A DNA stretch of 64,000 nucleotides from Veillonella sp. CHU740 (GCF_003992055.1 NZ_RQVD01000007.1:1-64000), one strand, 5' to 3'; numbered from the stretch's first letter, positions 41,301 to 46,873 are shown. Notes: generated from the letters alone by a model not told the origin. Numbers and translations: made by a program.

Positions 41301-44300
41301 CCCACAGTCCAATCTTTATTTTGTAAACCAGTAATATGTCCTTCACTGCCGTCAATGGTAACAGGTTTTCCATTATTACCAACAATAACTTTACCTTCTT
41401 TGCCATTGATCGTTACCGTCTTATCTCCAGCAGTTCCGCTACTGAAAGTACTTACTCCATTCGCACCGAAGGCTACTTTGCCATTACCTGCAGCATTTGT
41501 GACGGAAGTAATCTGAGTAAGATCGCCAGCTACATTAACTGTATATGGATCAGTTTCTGTACCCGTACCACCTACCGTTGTATTCGTACCGGCTGCTAAT
41601 TTTGTTTTATCTACAGATACTTTGTAAATCGTTTTACCAGCTGTTGTTGTGTCTGCTGTTACATGAACATTATCTGAGCCATCAGCAGGTTTTACATCCA
41701 CTGCACCTCGAGCGATTTCGGCTACTTTTTTCTTAGATACGCCTACACCATAACGAGCATTGGCGTCTTTATCATTTCCAGTAACCATGGAAACAGTAGC
41801 AATGTTTTCATCACCAGATTCTGCTGCTGCTGTGGTAACAGATTCTACTTGATCTGCAGCAGCTATGGCATAGGATTTTTGACCTGTTTTGTCATCTGTG
41901 GTTGTAGTTACCGTAATATTTTTACCAGCAGTAACTGTTGTGCCTAGACCAGTGATAACTTTTTTACCTGCATCTGTAATGTTAGATAAGTCGTTTTTCG
42001 CTACACCTTTGATAGTCGCTGTTGTATTAGGTACAACGCTTCCATTACCATCGGAATAGGATAAAGTAACATCACCATTTGCTTTAGGAGTATACTCCAT
42101 TGGCGTAATATGTAGTTCTTTATTTTTTAAATCAGCTACAGTACTATTTAAATCTTTTACGTTCACCGCGGCCGTAGGGTTATTCGTAGCTGCTACACTT
42201 AAACGATCTGTAAACGTTGGAGCTGTATTACCAGTGACGCCTTGTTTTTCGATGACAGACTTAACATTATTGAATACAGTCGCGTCTGTTGTTGCTGTTT
42301 TACCCGCTCCAGGGGCTGTGTTTACTAACCGGGCTTGAACATCTGCTACCGGTTTTGAACCAGCCGGTGGATTTTCCGTTGTATAGTACTTTCCATCTGT
42401 ATGTTTATACACACGATTGCCTGCTGCATCTGTGTACACTACTGGCATAGAATCTAAAATTTTGCTACCACTAATCGTTACTGTGCTACCACTAGCCGTC
42501 ACAGAAATACCGCCATCTCCTACTAGGTCTATACGTTTATTCGTATCAGTACTTGGCGCCACTCGGTTGATATTACCATCAGCGCCCTTAGCTCCTAAAT
42601 TCCATGTAATCGCATCTAATTGAGATTTATTCACTGCATCATTAGGATTTACCCCTGCTTGAAGGTTCGTGATTGGCTTATCATTCATATTAATGCCATT
42701 GTAGGACATAGATGGACCTGCTTCTGTTGTAGCCGTATCACCATTATATTTGTACGTATTGAAACTACGCGATTGTAAATCGGATTTCATGCCGATATAT
42801 ACTTTATTCCCAGCCGCAAAGGTTCCAATATTTTTGGTTTCCATACGATCTGCACCGGAACCCCATTTTTCATTGGCCTTACTACCTGTCACTTCCACTT
42901 GCGGTGCCGCTTTGGTAGGTGTTACTACACCATCATTATCGCCTTTGAAAGTTGTTGTAAACACACTGTTTAGTGTATTTTTTGCAGACTGCGTCAAATC
43001 CATAGTGATTGTATTATTATTCGCAGTGGATGTTAAGTATGTACCATCACCTTGTACAGTTAACGTTTGGTCATGTAAACGCACATCAGCACCCGATGCA
43101 TCCGTTGAGTTACCAGCAATTTTTAAATTCATTGCTTTCAATTGCGCTACGTTCACTGCATCTGTATCCTGAGTACCAGCAGATAAATTAGTAATTTGAC
43201 GTAACTTGTCAGCTGCACCAACAGATACTGAGCCTAAACCAGATTTGGAGGCTGTAGCACCAGACACAGCATTTGCATAATTATTTCTACGGCTAGTAGC
43301 TGGATCCCAACCATTTACACCTGCAGCAATACCTGCTACAGATTCAGAACCAAGTGCTACAGAGCCTGCTACGGATGCACTCGCGCCATAGCCTAATGCA
43401 AGACCATTCACGGCAGATACAGTGGCACCTTTACCAAAGGAAGCACCACCTGTTGCACTTTTTTGAACTGTAGCATCTGCACCGACTGCTGTAGAATGTT
43501 GAGCATAGGCTTGTGCATATCCGCCAAGAGCTGTTGCATTTTGATGTTTTGCCTTAGCGCCTTGACCAATAGCCACGGCTTGCCAGTTATTAGAGCCATC
43601 TAATTCAGTGCTAGCTTGATAACCGATAGCAATACTATTTCCGCCTTGAGCCTTCGCCTCTCTACCTAAGGCAACGCTGTTGGAGCTTGAAACCTGAGCA
43701 CTTCTACCAATGGCAACACCGCTGTCAGCTGTTGCTTTAGCCTCTGTACCGATAGCAATGACTTCTTTTTCTAAGGCTTTTGCATAACGACCCATAGCAA
43801 TACTATTGGTACCAGCACGTTTATTCTCAGCTACTTCTACCAGAGCATTAGAACCAATAGCAATTGAGTTTTCCCCATTAGTTTTTGCCACAGAACCAAT
43901 AGATACACCATCGCCACCTTTTGTAACCGAATTATAACCAATAGCAATATCTTGATCACGTCTTGCTTCTGCAGATTCACCAATCGCAACAGTACGAGTT
44001 CCTGTCCAGTTGCCATCTGCTACATCTTTATCTTTATCATCAATAGCTAAACCAGTTTTGGCAGCTTTACCAATCGCAATACCACTTGTTCCATTAGCAA
44101 ATGCAGTACGACCAAAAGCAATCGACTCAGTTTTTCTAGCATCCGAGTTACCGCCTATCGCTAATGCACCCTCTGCTCTTGCATTAGATAATGCACCTAC
44201 TGACATAGCATCTTTGCCAACAGCCTCAGCACTTAGTCCCAGAGCCATAGAGTTCTGTCCACGAGCTTTTGCAACTGAACCTATTGCAATAGATTGCAGC

Positions 44301-46873
44301 CCACCAGCATATACAGTCGTACCTAGACCGATAGAGTATTGACCATATGCACCAGATCCTGTACCGATAGCAATTGCTGATTGTGCACTCCTGTCAGCTT
44401 TAGCATATTTGCCTAAAGCCATATTATTAGAACCTAAAGCTTGATCATTAAGATAGTTTGAGTTACGAGCTTCTAATGCATTTCCTGACGCATCCCAACC
44501 TATCGTTGAAGTTGTTCGTTCATCCGCTTTTTCTGCATTATTGACAGACAAGAAATGAGGATCTGTTTCACGCCATGCACGTAATTGCGCTACTGTTACT
44601 GCGTCTGTATCTAAGGCACCTGGTGCTACGTTTGTGATACGACGTAATGCACGAATTTTTTTATCAACCCCATTATCATCTTGAATTGTAACTTCTCCAC
44701 CACCTACAGACACTACACCTAAATTTAATTTATCTAGTTTTTGAAGTTGTTTACCCATCTCTGTGCCACGTGGCAAGAATGATGGTACATTAGCGCCTTC
44801 TTGTTCTTCAGATATAGGTTGTCCATTAGCACCATATTCATAAATTGTTGTAGGATCTGTGTAGTTTGCATATGGATTGGCGCCCTCTTTTAATTTAGGA
44901 GCCATACCTCGATAGTAATCCGTGGATCCTGTACCTAATACAATGGAATTTTTTCGGTTAGCAGAAGCATCCTTACCGATAACAATACTTTGATCGTTAT
45001 TAGCCTTTGCTTTATTACCAATAGCAATGGTATCTGTTGCATCGGCTTTAGCACTTGTACCTAATGCCAAGCTATCAGCACCTACCACACTAGATGCATT
45101 ACCGATGGAAATAGATCGCTTACCGCCTGTACTTACGTTAGCATTATCACCGATAACAATAGAGCTAGCTGCATAGGTTGAACTACTATTACCGATAGCA
45201 ATACTTTTATCAGCTAACCCATTAACCGCTGCATTTGCACCTAATGTGACACTATTCTTTGCTAAAGCTTGCGCTGATTTACCAATCGCTATGGACTCTT
45301 TACTGTCATCAGCCACATTCGCTTGTGAACCTAAAGCAACACTATCTACAGCATTTTTCCCAACAGTGGTCGCAAAACCCATGGATAATGAGTTCACTGA
45401 ACCTGTTCCAATTTTTGTAGATTTACCGACAGCCGTACCATTTTCTGCTAATACAGATGAGTGATAACCAATGCCTACAGAGTTATCTCCTAATACCTCT
45501 GCTCTATTACCGATAGCAACGTCACCAGTACCAAAAGTAGACGATTGTACACCCATCGCAATGGATTGCGCATCATGTGCTTGCGCACCGACACCTACCG
45601 CAATGGATTGGTTCGCATTTTTAGCAACTTGTGCTGCCGCACCTAAGGCGATACTACCATCTGCTTTAGCCACCGTTGCCACACCTTGGGCAATACTGCC
45701 ATCGCCTTCGGCTACAGTTAAGTTACCAATGGCTAAGGAGTTACTACCTTTTGTCGTCACTACTGTATTGACAGTGGACTTAACTTTATCATTCAGTTCC
45801 GTGTTATTATTAAAGTTATCATTTAAGAACTTACCAATACCACCAGTGCCTGCTGAATCCAAGGCAGTTTTCAACTTTGTATTATCTGTGTCATTAATTA
45901 AGTCTATATAATCTTGCTGACCTTCTAACGCTGTTTTAGCCTCTGTATATTTTTGATGAGCAAGGTTATAGGCATCTTCTAATTCCTTGATTTTAGTAGC
46001 CGGTGTCGCCGGATTGATACGCGCTGATTTCAACGCCACCTCTGCCGCTTTATCATTCACTTCTGCAAGTTTAAATAGTCCCAATTTATCCATTGTATCT
46101 GCAGATAAACGAGAGGAGTTTGTAGCAATAGCTGATGCTAATGCCTCGGAACCCGCAGTACTAGCATTGGCAAATGTATTGTAACCAAGTGCTAAGGACG
46201 CCGTACTACCTGCGTTTGTATTGTAACCAACTGCATTGGAACCATGTCCTAAAGCAGCAGAATTACTGCCTAAGGCTAGGGAATAATTAGATTTAGAGCG
46301 TGCATCGTGGCCTACCGCTACAGATTCATGGGCTAAGGCTTTTGATGTTAAACCGATAGCCAATGCATCAGATCCTTCAGCTTGTGCTCGTTCTCCTAAG
46401 GCTAATGTACCAACACCATCTGCATGTGCATTACCACCTAAGGCAATGGCCCCTGCACCTCTTAAAAATACATCTTCACCACCAGCAATATTACTACCTT
46501 GATATGTCACATATCCTTGGTTAACCGTTAGTCCTGTTCCTGTTTGAGTACTGGCAGTAGCCAATGGACCATGGTATAGCAGGGCATATAAATCTTTAAA
46601 TGTAATATTGGAATCCTTCACTTTAGAGTTAAGAATACTTTGATTCTTTTCCGCGCTTGTAGTACCACTATAACTACCAAGCACCCCCATATTCTGAAAT
46701 GCCTGCCACAATAAATGGGTAGGCACAACCGCATGTACCGTACTAGGCACGCTAACCCCAATGCCCCCTGTAATCAAGAAAGCGATAACAGCCCCTTTGG
46801 TATACTGGCCTTTGTCTTTTAATGCTCGTTTTAGAAAGCGTTCACATTCTAAAAATATTTGGCTCGATTTCAT
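20375..46873 (-). CDS. Giant trimeric autotransporter adhesin (about 8832 residues)
   Basis: One open frame of 26.5 kb. The start is ATG 46873, four nt after GGAGG; the frame is open 13 codons further upstream but without a ribosome site. Layout in residues: an extended signal peptide 1-48 (ending STVHA); YadA-head repeats (SxAxGxxAxAxG type) at about 105-235, 385-670 and 800-1220; a helical insert at about 240-385; necks with DTDAVTVAQL or DTDAVNVAQL. The stalk (1230-8640) has repeated modules, including 14 copies of an R-x-ATE-x-QLK neck-like motif and seven Gly-X-Y segments. The YadA anchor is at about 8675-8746, followed by a coiled coil to 8832. The passenger would cross the outer membrane through its own trimeric barrel and form a long fibre. 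It is expected to act in coaggregation or host binding. Long near-identical DNA repeats make recombination, and assembly error, likely. Confidence 0.95.
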   Translation of the reverse strand: MKSSQIFLECERFLKRALKDKGQYTKGAVIAFLITGGIGVSVPSTVHAVVPTHLLWQAFQNMGVLGSYSGTTSAEKNQSILNSKVKDSNITFKDLYALLYHGPLATASTQTGTGLTVNQGYVTYQGSNIAGGEDVFLRGAGAIALGGNAHADGVGTLALGERAQAEGSDALAIGLTSKALAHESVAVGHDARSKSNYSLALGSNSAALGHGSNAVGYNTNAGSTASLALGYNTFANASTAGSEALASAIATNSSRLSADTMDKLGLFKLAEVNDKAAEVALKSARINPATPATKIKELEDAYNLAHQKYTEAKTALEGQQDYIDLINDTDNTKLKTALDSAGTGGIGKFLNDNFNNNTELNDKVKSTVNTVVTTKGSNSLAIGNLTVAEGDGSIAQGVATVAKADGSIALGAAAQVAKNANQSIAVGVGAQAHDAQSIAMGVQSSTFGTGDVAIGNRAEVLGDNSVGIGYHSSVLAENGTAVGKSTKIGTGSVNSLSMGFATTVGKNAVDSVALGSQANVADDSKESIAIGKSAQALAKNSVTLGANAAVNGLADKSIAIGNSSSTYAASSIVIGDNANVSTGGKRSISIGNASSVVGADSLALGTSAKADATDTIAIGNKAKANNDQSIVIGKDASANRKNSIVLGTGSTDYYRGMAPKLKEGANPYANYTDPTTIYEYGANGQPISEEQEGANVPSFLPRGTEMGKQLQKLDKLNLGVVSVGGGEVTIQDDNGVDKKIRALRRITNVAPGALDTDAVTVAQLRAWRETDPHFLSVNNAEKADERTTSTIGWDASGNALEARNSNYLNDQALGSNNMALGKYAKADRSAQSAIAIGTGSGAYGQYSIGLGTTVYAGGLQSIAIGSVAKARGQNSMALGLSAEAVGKDAMSVGALSNARAEGALAIGGNSDARKTESIAFGRTAFANGTSGIAIGKAAKTGLAIDDKDKDVADGNWTGTRTVAIGESAEARRDQDIAIGYNSVTKGGDGVSIGSVAKTNGENSIAIGSNALVEVAENKRAGTNSIAMGRYAKALEKEVIAIGTEAKATADSGVAIGRSAQVSSSNSVALGREAKAQGGNSIAIGYQASTELDGSNNWQAVAIGQGAKAKHQNATALGGYAQAYAQHSTAVGADATVQKSATGGASFGKGATVSAVNGLALGYGASASVAGSVALGSESVAGIAAGVNGWDPATSRRNNYANAVSGATASKSGLGSVSVGAADKLRQITNLSAGTQDTDAVNVAQLKAMNLKIAGNSTDASGADVRLHDQTLTVQGDGTYLTSTANNNTITMDLTQSAKNTLNSVFTTTFKGDNDGVVTPTKAAPQVEVTGSKANEKWGSGADRMETKNIGTFAAGNKVYIGMKSDLQSRSFNTYKYNGDTATTEAGPSMSYNGINMNDKPITNLQAGVNPNDAVNKSQLDAITWNLGAKGADGNINRVAPSTDTNKRIDLVGDGGISVTASGSTVTISGSKILDSMPVVYTDAAGNRVYKHTDGKYYTTENPPAGSKPVADVQARLVNTAPGAGKTATTDATVFNNVKSVIEKQGVTGNTAPTFTDRLSVAATNNPTAAVNVKDLNSTVADLKNKELHITPMEYTPKANGDVTLSYSDGNGSVVPNTTATIKGVAKNDLSNITDAGKKVITGLGTTVTAGKNITVTTTTDDKTGQKSYAIAAADQVESVTTAAAESGDENIATVSMVTGNDKDANARYGVGVSKKKVAEIARGAVDVKPADGSDNVHVTADTTTAGKTIYKVSVDKTKLAAGTNTTVGGTGTETDPYTVNVAGDLTQITSVTNAAGNGKVAFGANGVSTFSSGTAGDKTVTINGKEGKVIVGNNGKPVTIDGSEGHITGLQNKDWTVGTTTPVSGRAATEDQLKHVSDAVVDKADKTALWDLGVVATDGTSTKVTPQAVEGDNKRINLKGKGNVTVTADGNTITIEGESQNGIVVYTDAQGNRLYKRADGKFYKSKEPVAGERAVLANNVQSRLVNANGDSTTSPTVLNNVKSAIQTQGVGPDNLSPTFLERLEAAAKPTNNPNAAVNVSDLKSVVDAGMKYGANISEAAGGANPVTNKLGSTVAIKGGATETDATNFDGSNVLTTVQQDNGNTTVNIKLKRDLGNIKSITNEAGNGKVAFGADGVTTFTSGAATGDKPVSIDGKLGKVVVGDGGKPVTIDGSTGHVTGLQNTTWDVTNPVYVSGRAATEDQLKTLTTELNKKSSTDYRLIANPEANSGGAYTVSNAGEIDLTVKDEITNATNTVKLKDIASKTALDALVGRSITLGGDNNSATDKQTLANDVKFNIKGDTNYITTTAKGSDVTLTFNDAGLAKKADEWKLAANGTVVDPDNKQVNLVNGDNIAITKAGNGSVKVSATGLAKEDLSNITNGGKKNITALGTEITAGDRVTIGNPTVDATTGKKTYTITADKQVESVVKATLADTTDENIAEVSPVTGDQDAANTKYGVSVSKKAVENIAKGKDISIENKEYEVTGTEGKVELTYVDGNGKAIADRKAMIKGVAKNDLTNITDGGKTIIQNEAKKAVKVIDGKNTTVQEGTDGTAKTYAVDVKGNLTDITSITNTAGAGKVSFASDGIVKVDGDHPVSIDGKQGYVTGLQNTDWNVKNPTAVSGRAATEDQLKTVNDEVNNKADKTALWDLAVSNGTSTDKVEPQATGTEGENKRIVLKGEDGVTVKQENGVIKIGAQKGVDNDTVTTVTSTDGTVTVDNVDGNTHAYDVKVNAQKLGEAQALIFVDDKGKQVFKQPDGTFKNADGTKYEGTVHTKVNTAAPQRVDNVGSAIDGAKVTTDAGQEKPDATYLEKLNKANADTPNAAVNVSDLKKTSDASIAKAVEDATTKGMKFQGNTGDVISKELGQTLEVKGEGTVAGNTAANNIRTKNTNGELEIGLAESLTGINSIAGKGTSPLTISNGGTTLTINAPEGTKPGTISVGGAKVTGVANGEAETDAVNVSQLNAVAGKELHIKPTTDAEKYAVDENGDVTLTYVNGDGNAVADTKAVISGVAKNDLSNITDAGKKNITALGTEIAAGDRITVGEPTVDKKTGKKTYTISADKQVESVVKATLTDTTDENIAEVSLVTGDQDAANTKYGVAVSKKAVANIAKDAVEVKAADGADNVTVDKDTTTAGKTIYKISVDKTKLSAGTNTTVKGEGTDAKPYEVNVTGDLTKITSITNTDGTGKVSFAGDGVVKVDGDKAVSIDGKQGQITGLQNTTLTAADFAKANRAATEEQLKAVKDIADAASTTDYRLIANPVEGSNGAYKVDNGTISLKVKNTKQADSTPETITINDVASKEALDTVKANQWDLAVSNGTVTNKVEPQATGTEGENKRIVLKGEDGVTVKQENGVITIGAQKGVDNDTVTTVTSTDGTVTVDTVDGNTHAYDVKVNAQKLGEAQALIFVDDKGKQVFKQPDGTFKNADGTKYEGTVHTKVNTVAPQRVDNVGSAIDPDGTTTDTTFLGKLTEAAADPTKGKSAVNVSDLKKTSDASIAKAVTDATNKGMKYAGDNYKAATATETEQNGITKKLGEQLQILGGATGTLTDNNIGVNADGGALKVKLAESLTGINSIAGKGTSPLTISNGNTTLTINNGEGTKPGTISVGGAKITGVAEGTDPKDAVNVSQLTKTVTDLKANLGWYATSDVADGGEQATGSNPTSEHVTNDNEVAFIAGKNLKIKQDGKNFTYSLNDSITKLSKVEVTKEGEGTTTITPGKVTTTDGTTTTVTGPEGITIKPSAGTTTTVSLTKNGLDNGGNKITNVSKGVGDSDAVNVKQLNDEVGKAKTTVTVNNEGKDANKNLSLTKTTATDGHTNYDVRLADKVTLGTETAKQVTMDGTAGTVTAGSGDNIVKVDGTNASVTAGTGTNAVKVDGSKGQLTAAGVVVGNQTVTPSTTGVAPTTGGTSETGNYVTGLGNTTWNVTNPTYVSGRAATEDQLKTVTDTVNNKADKTALWDLAVKSGNTITNVTPQDGAQATDNKRIAIEGTGGVTVSQENGVIKIGAEKGVDNDTITTVKSSDGTITVDNVDGNTHAYDVKVNTDKVSETQAFIYVDKDGNQVFKHADGKFYNDKGIEYTDTVHTKVNTTVPQRVDNVGSAIDGAKVTTDAGQEKPDATYLEKLEVAAKDPVTGTSAVNVSDLKKTSDASIAKAVKDAAGNELHIKPTTDTEKYTVDANGDVTLTYVNGNGEAVADTKAVISGVAKNDLSNITDGGKKVITGLGTKIQAGEGISVGTPTVDEKTGQTTYTISADKQVESVTKALAETGDENIATVTMMDGTTDKTANARYGVGVSKKAVANIAKDAVEVKAADGADNVTVDKDTNTEGKTIYKVSVAKTKLVASTNTTVEGEGTEAKPYKVKVAGDLTKVTSITNTDDTGKVTFDNNGVVKVDGAKAVSIDGKQGQITGLQNTTLDVAGFGTSNRAATEEQLKAVKDIADAASTTDFRLIPNPDAGTDGVYKPNDGTIALKVKDTKQPNSTPETITINDVASKQVLDEVKANQWDLAVNNGTSIDKVDPQATGTEGENKRITLKGSGAVKVTQENGVITIGAEKGVDNDTITTVSNADGTVTVTPSTADAHAYDVKVNKQAVVDGAQLPVVYTTKDGKKVTIDKDGKFHTADGVEVAPENVETRVQSAAKDTTKGDTILNNVGSAIANTNVPEGAGNKQNPTFLERLAEAAKEGNHPNAAVNVSDLKQTADAVTAKVIDKGMQYGANLSAKTGGDKVVTNKLGSTVNIVGSADVTNATEADKQYDGKNVLTSIEQDADGNTTVTVKLNKDLTSKSLTTNTVTVKGEPGANGQDGRDAVVTVGEKGEPGKDGSDGKIGVNGKDGSAVVINGKDGSIGMNGKDGANGLTMKGDKGAVGLDGTDGANGKDGMTRIVYETKHTNPDTGKETIVKHEVATMDDGQKYSGDNYEPATATKAEENVINKKLNERLEIVGGAAKDKLTNNNIGVNADGGKLKVQLSDSLTGINSIAGKGTSPLTISNGGTTLTINAGEGTNAGTISVGGAKITGVAEGTDGTDAVNVNQLNAVAGKELHIKPTTDTEKYTVDANGDVTLTYVNGNGEVVADTKAVISGVAKNDLSNITDAGKKVITGLGTKIQAGEGISVGTPAVDEKTGQTTYTISADKQVESVTKADAETGDENIATVTMMDGTTDKTANARYGVGVSKKAVANIAKDAVEVKAADGADNVTVDKDTNTEGKTIYKVSVAKTKLVAGTNTTVEGEGTEAKPYKVNVTGNLGNISSITNGAGSGKVTFDNNGVVKVDGDHPVSIDGKQGYITGLQNTEWNVKNPTAVSGRAATEDQLKAVNDEVNNKADKTALWDLAVNNGTSTDKVDPQATGTEGENKRITLKGSGSVKVTQENGVITIGAEKGTDNDTITTVSNADGTVTVTPSTADAHAYDVKVNKQAVVDGAQLPVVYTTKDGKKVTIDKDGKFHTADGAEVAPENVETRVQSAAKDTTKGDTILNNVGSAIANTNVPEGAGNKQNPTFLERLAEAAKEGNHPNAAVNVSDLKNAADEVVAKGMKYGANLPAKTGGDKVVTNKLGSTVNIVGSADVTNATEADKQYDGKNVLTSIEQDTDGNTTVTVKLNKDLTSKSVTTNTVTVKGEDGKDGKPGKDAVVTVGEKGADGKDGSNGTIGVNGKDGSAVVINGKDGSIGLTGPKGADGAPGKSINIGMKDGYNGQDGADGVPGVRGEKGVDGKDGITRIVYTEGDKEYQVATMDDGLRFTGNNSDTENKHRLNTLVNIIGEGVAKEQVDGFQSASGNILVAADGKTTLTVKMNKNLANISSITNAAGNGKVEFKDNGVATFSSGNNDANGTDTPVVINGKDGKVTTGTVGFDGKAGTVKANDITVGKQSVTPGENGVAPATGGTPTEGNFITGLDNKDWNVASPSYVSGRAATEDQLKKISEAITAKSGSDYRLVVNPTAGSEGKYTVGDDNTVKLTVEDAADTNHKTEVTIAGIAKSSDLSDLKSKVDNTIALGDDTATGTTTAKSLKDGNVKFNIKGDGNYISTAANGDDVTVSLNTKQVAQDQALIYVDNAGKQVFKQPDGTFKNADGTKYEGDVHTKVNTPEAKRVDNVGSAIDTTVVKDATNQPKQDATYLEKLEAAAKDPVTGKSAVNVSDLKNASDASIAKAVTDATDKGMKYGANLPAKTGGDKVVTNKLGSTVNIVGSADVTNASEADKQYDGKNVLTSIEQDADGNTTVTVKLNKDLTSKSLTTNTVTVKGEPGANGQDGRDAVVTVGEKGEPGVTGKDGSNGTIGVNGKDGSAVVINGKDGSIGMNGKDGANGLTMKGDKGAVGLDGTDGANGKDGMTRIVYETKHTNPDTGKETIVKHEVATMDDGQKYSGDNYEAATATEAEANVINKKLNERLEIVGGADKAKLTDNNIGVNAKDGKLKVQLASELTNINSITNGANSGKVEFGADGVTTFSSGAAAGDKTVTIDGKAGKVTVGNNGNPIAINGSVGDITGLTNTTLTGPDFGTKGRAATEEQLKLIQGQLGTGNLSFGANLPAKAGGKKVVENALGSTVNIVGTANVTADDNYDGNNVVTTVEKGTDGNSTVTIKLNKDLTSKSVTTNTVTVKGEPGANGQDGKDAVVTVGEKGEPGAEGKQGKPGSDGVIGVNGKDGSAVVINGKDGSIGLTGPKGENGNSVVINGKDGKIGAKGEDGKSVVINGKDGTIGLTGPKGADGAPGKSLDIGMKDGYNGQDGADGVPGVRGEKGVDGKDGITRIVYTTKEVDPVTKVEKVVERQVATMDDGLQFTGNNTDTVNKHRLNTLVNIVGEGVAKDQVDGFQSASGNILVAANGTTTLTVKMNKNLANISSITNAAGNGKVEFGADGSTTFSSGAADDKTVTINGKDGKVTSGESTLDTTGLTVKDGAKETKVTNAGTVVKDGANESKVTSAGATFTDGANTTSVAPTVVRVNGMNGTDGTVTNGVVIGKQSVTPAETVPTPGKVIAPEEGNFITGLDNKAWDVTNPTFVSGRAATEDQLKSATTGLVDKGLVFDANTGGAKTNKLGSTVKIQGTAEIPAGATDADKNYDGKNVLTSIEQDPTTGNTTVTVKLNKDLTSKSVTTNTVTVKGEPGANGQDGKDAVVTVGEKGEAGKDGSNGSIGVNGKDGSAVVINGKDGSIGMNGKDGANGLTMKGDKGAVGLDGTDGANGKDGMTRIVYETKHTDPKTGAETTVKHEVATMDDGQKYSGDNYEAATATTVEANVINKKLNERLEIVGGADKAKLTDNNIGVNAKDGKLKVQLASELTNINSITNGANSGKVEFGADGVTTFSSGAAAGDKTVTIDGKAGKVTVGNNGKPIAIDGSVGDITGLTNTTLDAADFATKGRAATEEQLKVIQGQIGTGKLSFGANLPATAGGKKVVENALGSTVNIVGTANVTADDNYDGNNVVTTVEKGTDGNSTVTIKLNKDLTSKSLTTNTVTVKGEDGKDGKPGTDAVVTVGEKGEPGVAGKDGKPGSDGVIGVNGKDGSAVVINGKDGSIGLTGPKGENGNSVVINGKDGKIGAKGEDGKSVVINGKDGTIGLTGPKGADGKPGKSLDIGMKDGYNGQDGADGVPGVRGEKGVDGKDGITRIVYTTKEIDPATNTEKVVERQVATMDDGLRFAGNNSDTVNKHRLNTLVNIVGEGVTKEAAKTFASAEGNILVEADGKDALTLRLNKHLNLTNTGSMTVGNSVVNNAGLTVKDGANESKVGSTGATFTDGTNTTEVAPTVARVNGVKDATGAVTGGVVIGKQSATPSTDGKTPTATDAAAEGNFITGLENKDWSVTDPKFVSGRAATEDQLKTVSDAAKAVANNTIQFGADNASKTDTQALNKEGGIAFNITGGADKTKLSDNNIGVNANGSTVEVKLAKELTGLTSAEFTNADGKTITKVEAGKVTTTDGTTTTVTGPNGITISPSKGTGPSVSLTNAGLNNGGNKITNVVAGTDDTDAVNVKQLKDEVGKAKTTVSVNGEDKDVNKNLSLTVTTAKDGHNNYDIRLADKVTLGTDTTKQVTMDGTAGTVTAGTGDNIVKVDGTNATVTAGTGTNTVKVDGGKGQVVASGVTVGKQSVTPSADGTTPAADATATEGNFITGLDNKTWDVTNPTFVSGRSATEDQLKSATTGLVDKGLVFDANTGGAKTNKLGSTVKIQGTAEIPAGATDADKNYDGKNVLTSIEQDGQGNTTVTVKLNKDLTSKSVTTNTITVKGEDGKDGKPGTDAVVTVGEKGAPGANGKDGKPGSDGIIGVNGKDGSAVVINGKDGSIGLNGKDGKNGLSIKGDKGVVGVDGTDGANGKDGMTRIVYETKHPDPNNAGKEVVVKHEVATMDDGMKYAGDDAQGTDKSKVIAKKLNQTVDIIGGAAKDKLTDNNIGVNNVDGKLKVQLASDLTSINSITNKENNGKVEFKDKGVTTFSGGKADDKAVSIDGKQGFVTGLQNKDWNVAKPTVVSGRAATEDQLKVVSDRLAEARKFTGDNKDVTAVVGLGEVLNINGGADAAKLTDNNIGVIAKEAVKNADGTVKTPASMTVKLAKNVHMGDGSTDYTGVFKPTFIDKDGKVKPVIDEKTGKPATFNTSVKHDGSGSEYTVYRPGKDGKPEPAITTNVTPLGVVIESNNANGKANPPVTLTANGLDNGGNRILNVAPGINGTDGVNVDQLKATANNVLNQATGEAYKAGAKAAALAALKPLQYDPLEPTQIMAGIGNYRNETAAAIGLAHYTQEATMFHVGVTLGQHQNMVNAGVTHKFGWSPEEKAIPERYKAGPISSVYVMQDEVSALKQENERTKVAYEQVLVDNANIKAENQEMKESYNKMAQDNEEMKAQIKMLMQAMGMK
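21970..22252 (-). repeat. Collagen-like Gly-X-Y segment 7 (most C-terminal) of the giant adhesin
   Basis: It encodes about 90 residues of G-x-x units such as GEDGKDGKPG and GDKGVVGVDG, ending GANGKDGMTRIVYET. It belongs to the first of two alternating types (followed by KHEVATMDDG). Confidence 0.85.
24090..24537 (-). repeat. Collagen-like Gly-X-Y segment 6 of the giant adhesin
   Basis: About 150 residues of G-x-x units (GPKGENG, GAKGEDGKS, GQDGADGVPGVRGEKG), ending DGKDGITRIVYTT. It is the second type (followed by RQVATMDDGLRF), longer than type one. Confidence 0.85.
25340..25612 (-). repeat. Collagen-like Gly-X-Y segment 5 of the giant adhesin
   Basis: About 90 residues, first type, with GEPGANGQDGKD at the start and GDKGAVGLDGTDG near the end. 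Confidence 0.85.
26660..27108 (-). repeat. Collagen-like Gly-X-Y segment 4 of the giant adhesin
   Basis: About 150 residues, second type, nearly the same DNA as segment 6 at an offset of about 2.57 kb. Confidence 0.85.
27905..28180 (-). repeat. Collagen-like Gly-X-Y segment 3 of the giant adhesin
   Basis: About 92 residues, first type, nearly identical to segment 5 at an offset of about 2.56 kb. Confidence 0.85.
29735..30050 (-). repeat. Collagen-like Gly-X-Y segment 2 of the giant adhesin
   Basis: About 105 residues, second type but shorter than segments 4 and 6; it lacks the GENGNSVVINGKDG block. Confidence 0.85.
32240..32505 (-). repeat. Collagen-like Gly-X-Y segment 1 (most N-terminal) of the giant adhesin
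   Basis: About 89 residues, first type. It is preceded by the conserved TSKSLTTNTVTVKGEPG lead-in that stands before all seven segments in variant form. Confidence 0.85.

Noticed and set aside
20931-46184. Many plus-strand open frames (up to about 270 codons) antisense to the giant adhesin
   Set aside because: They mirror the biased codons of the repetitive minus-strand gene (for example Pro/Ser/Leu-rich strings opposite Gly-X-Y repeats), lack ribosome sites and overlap one another.
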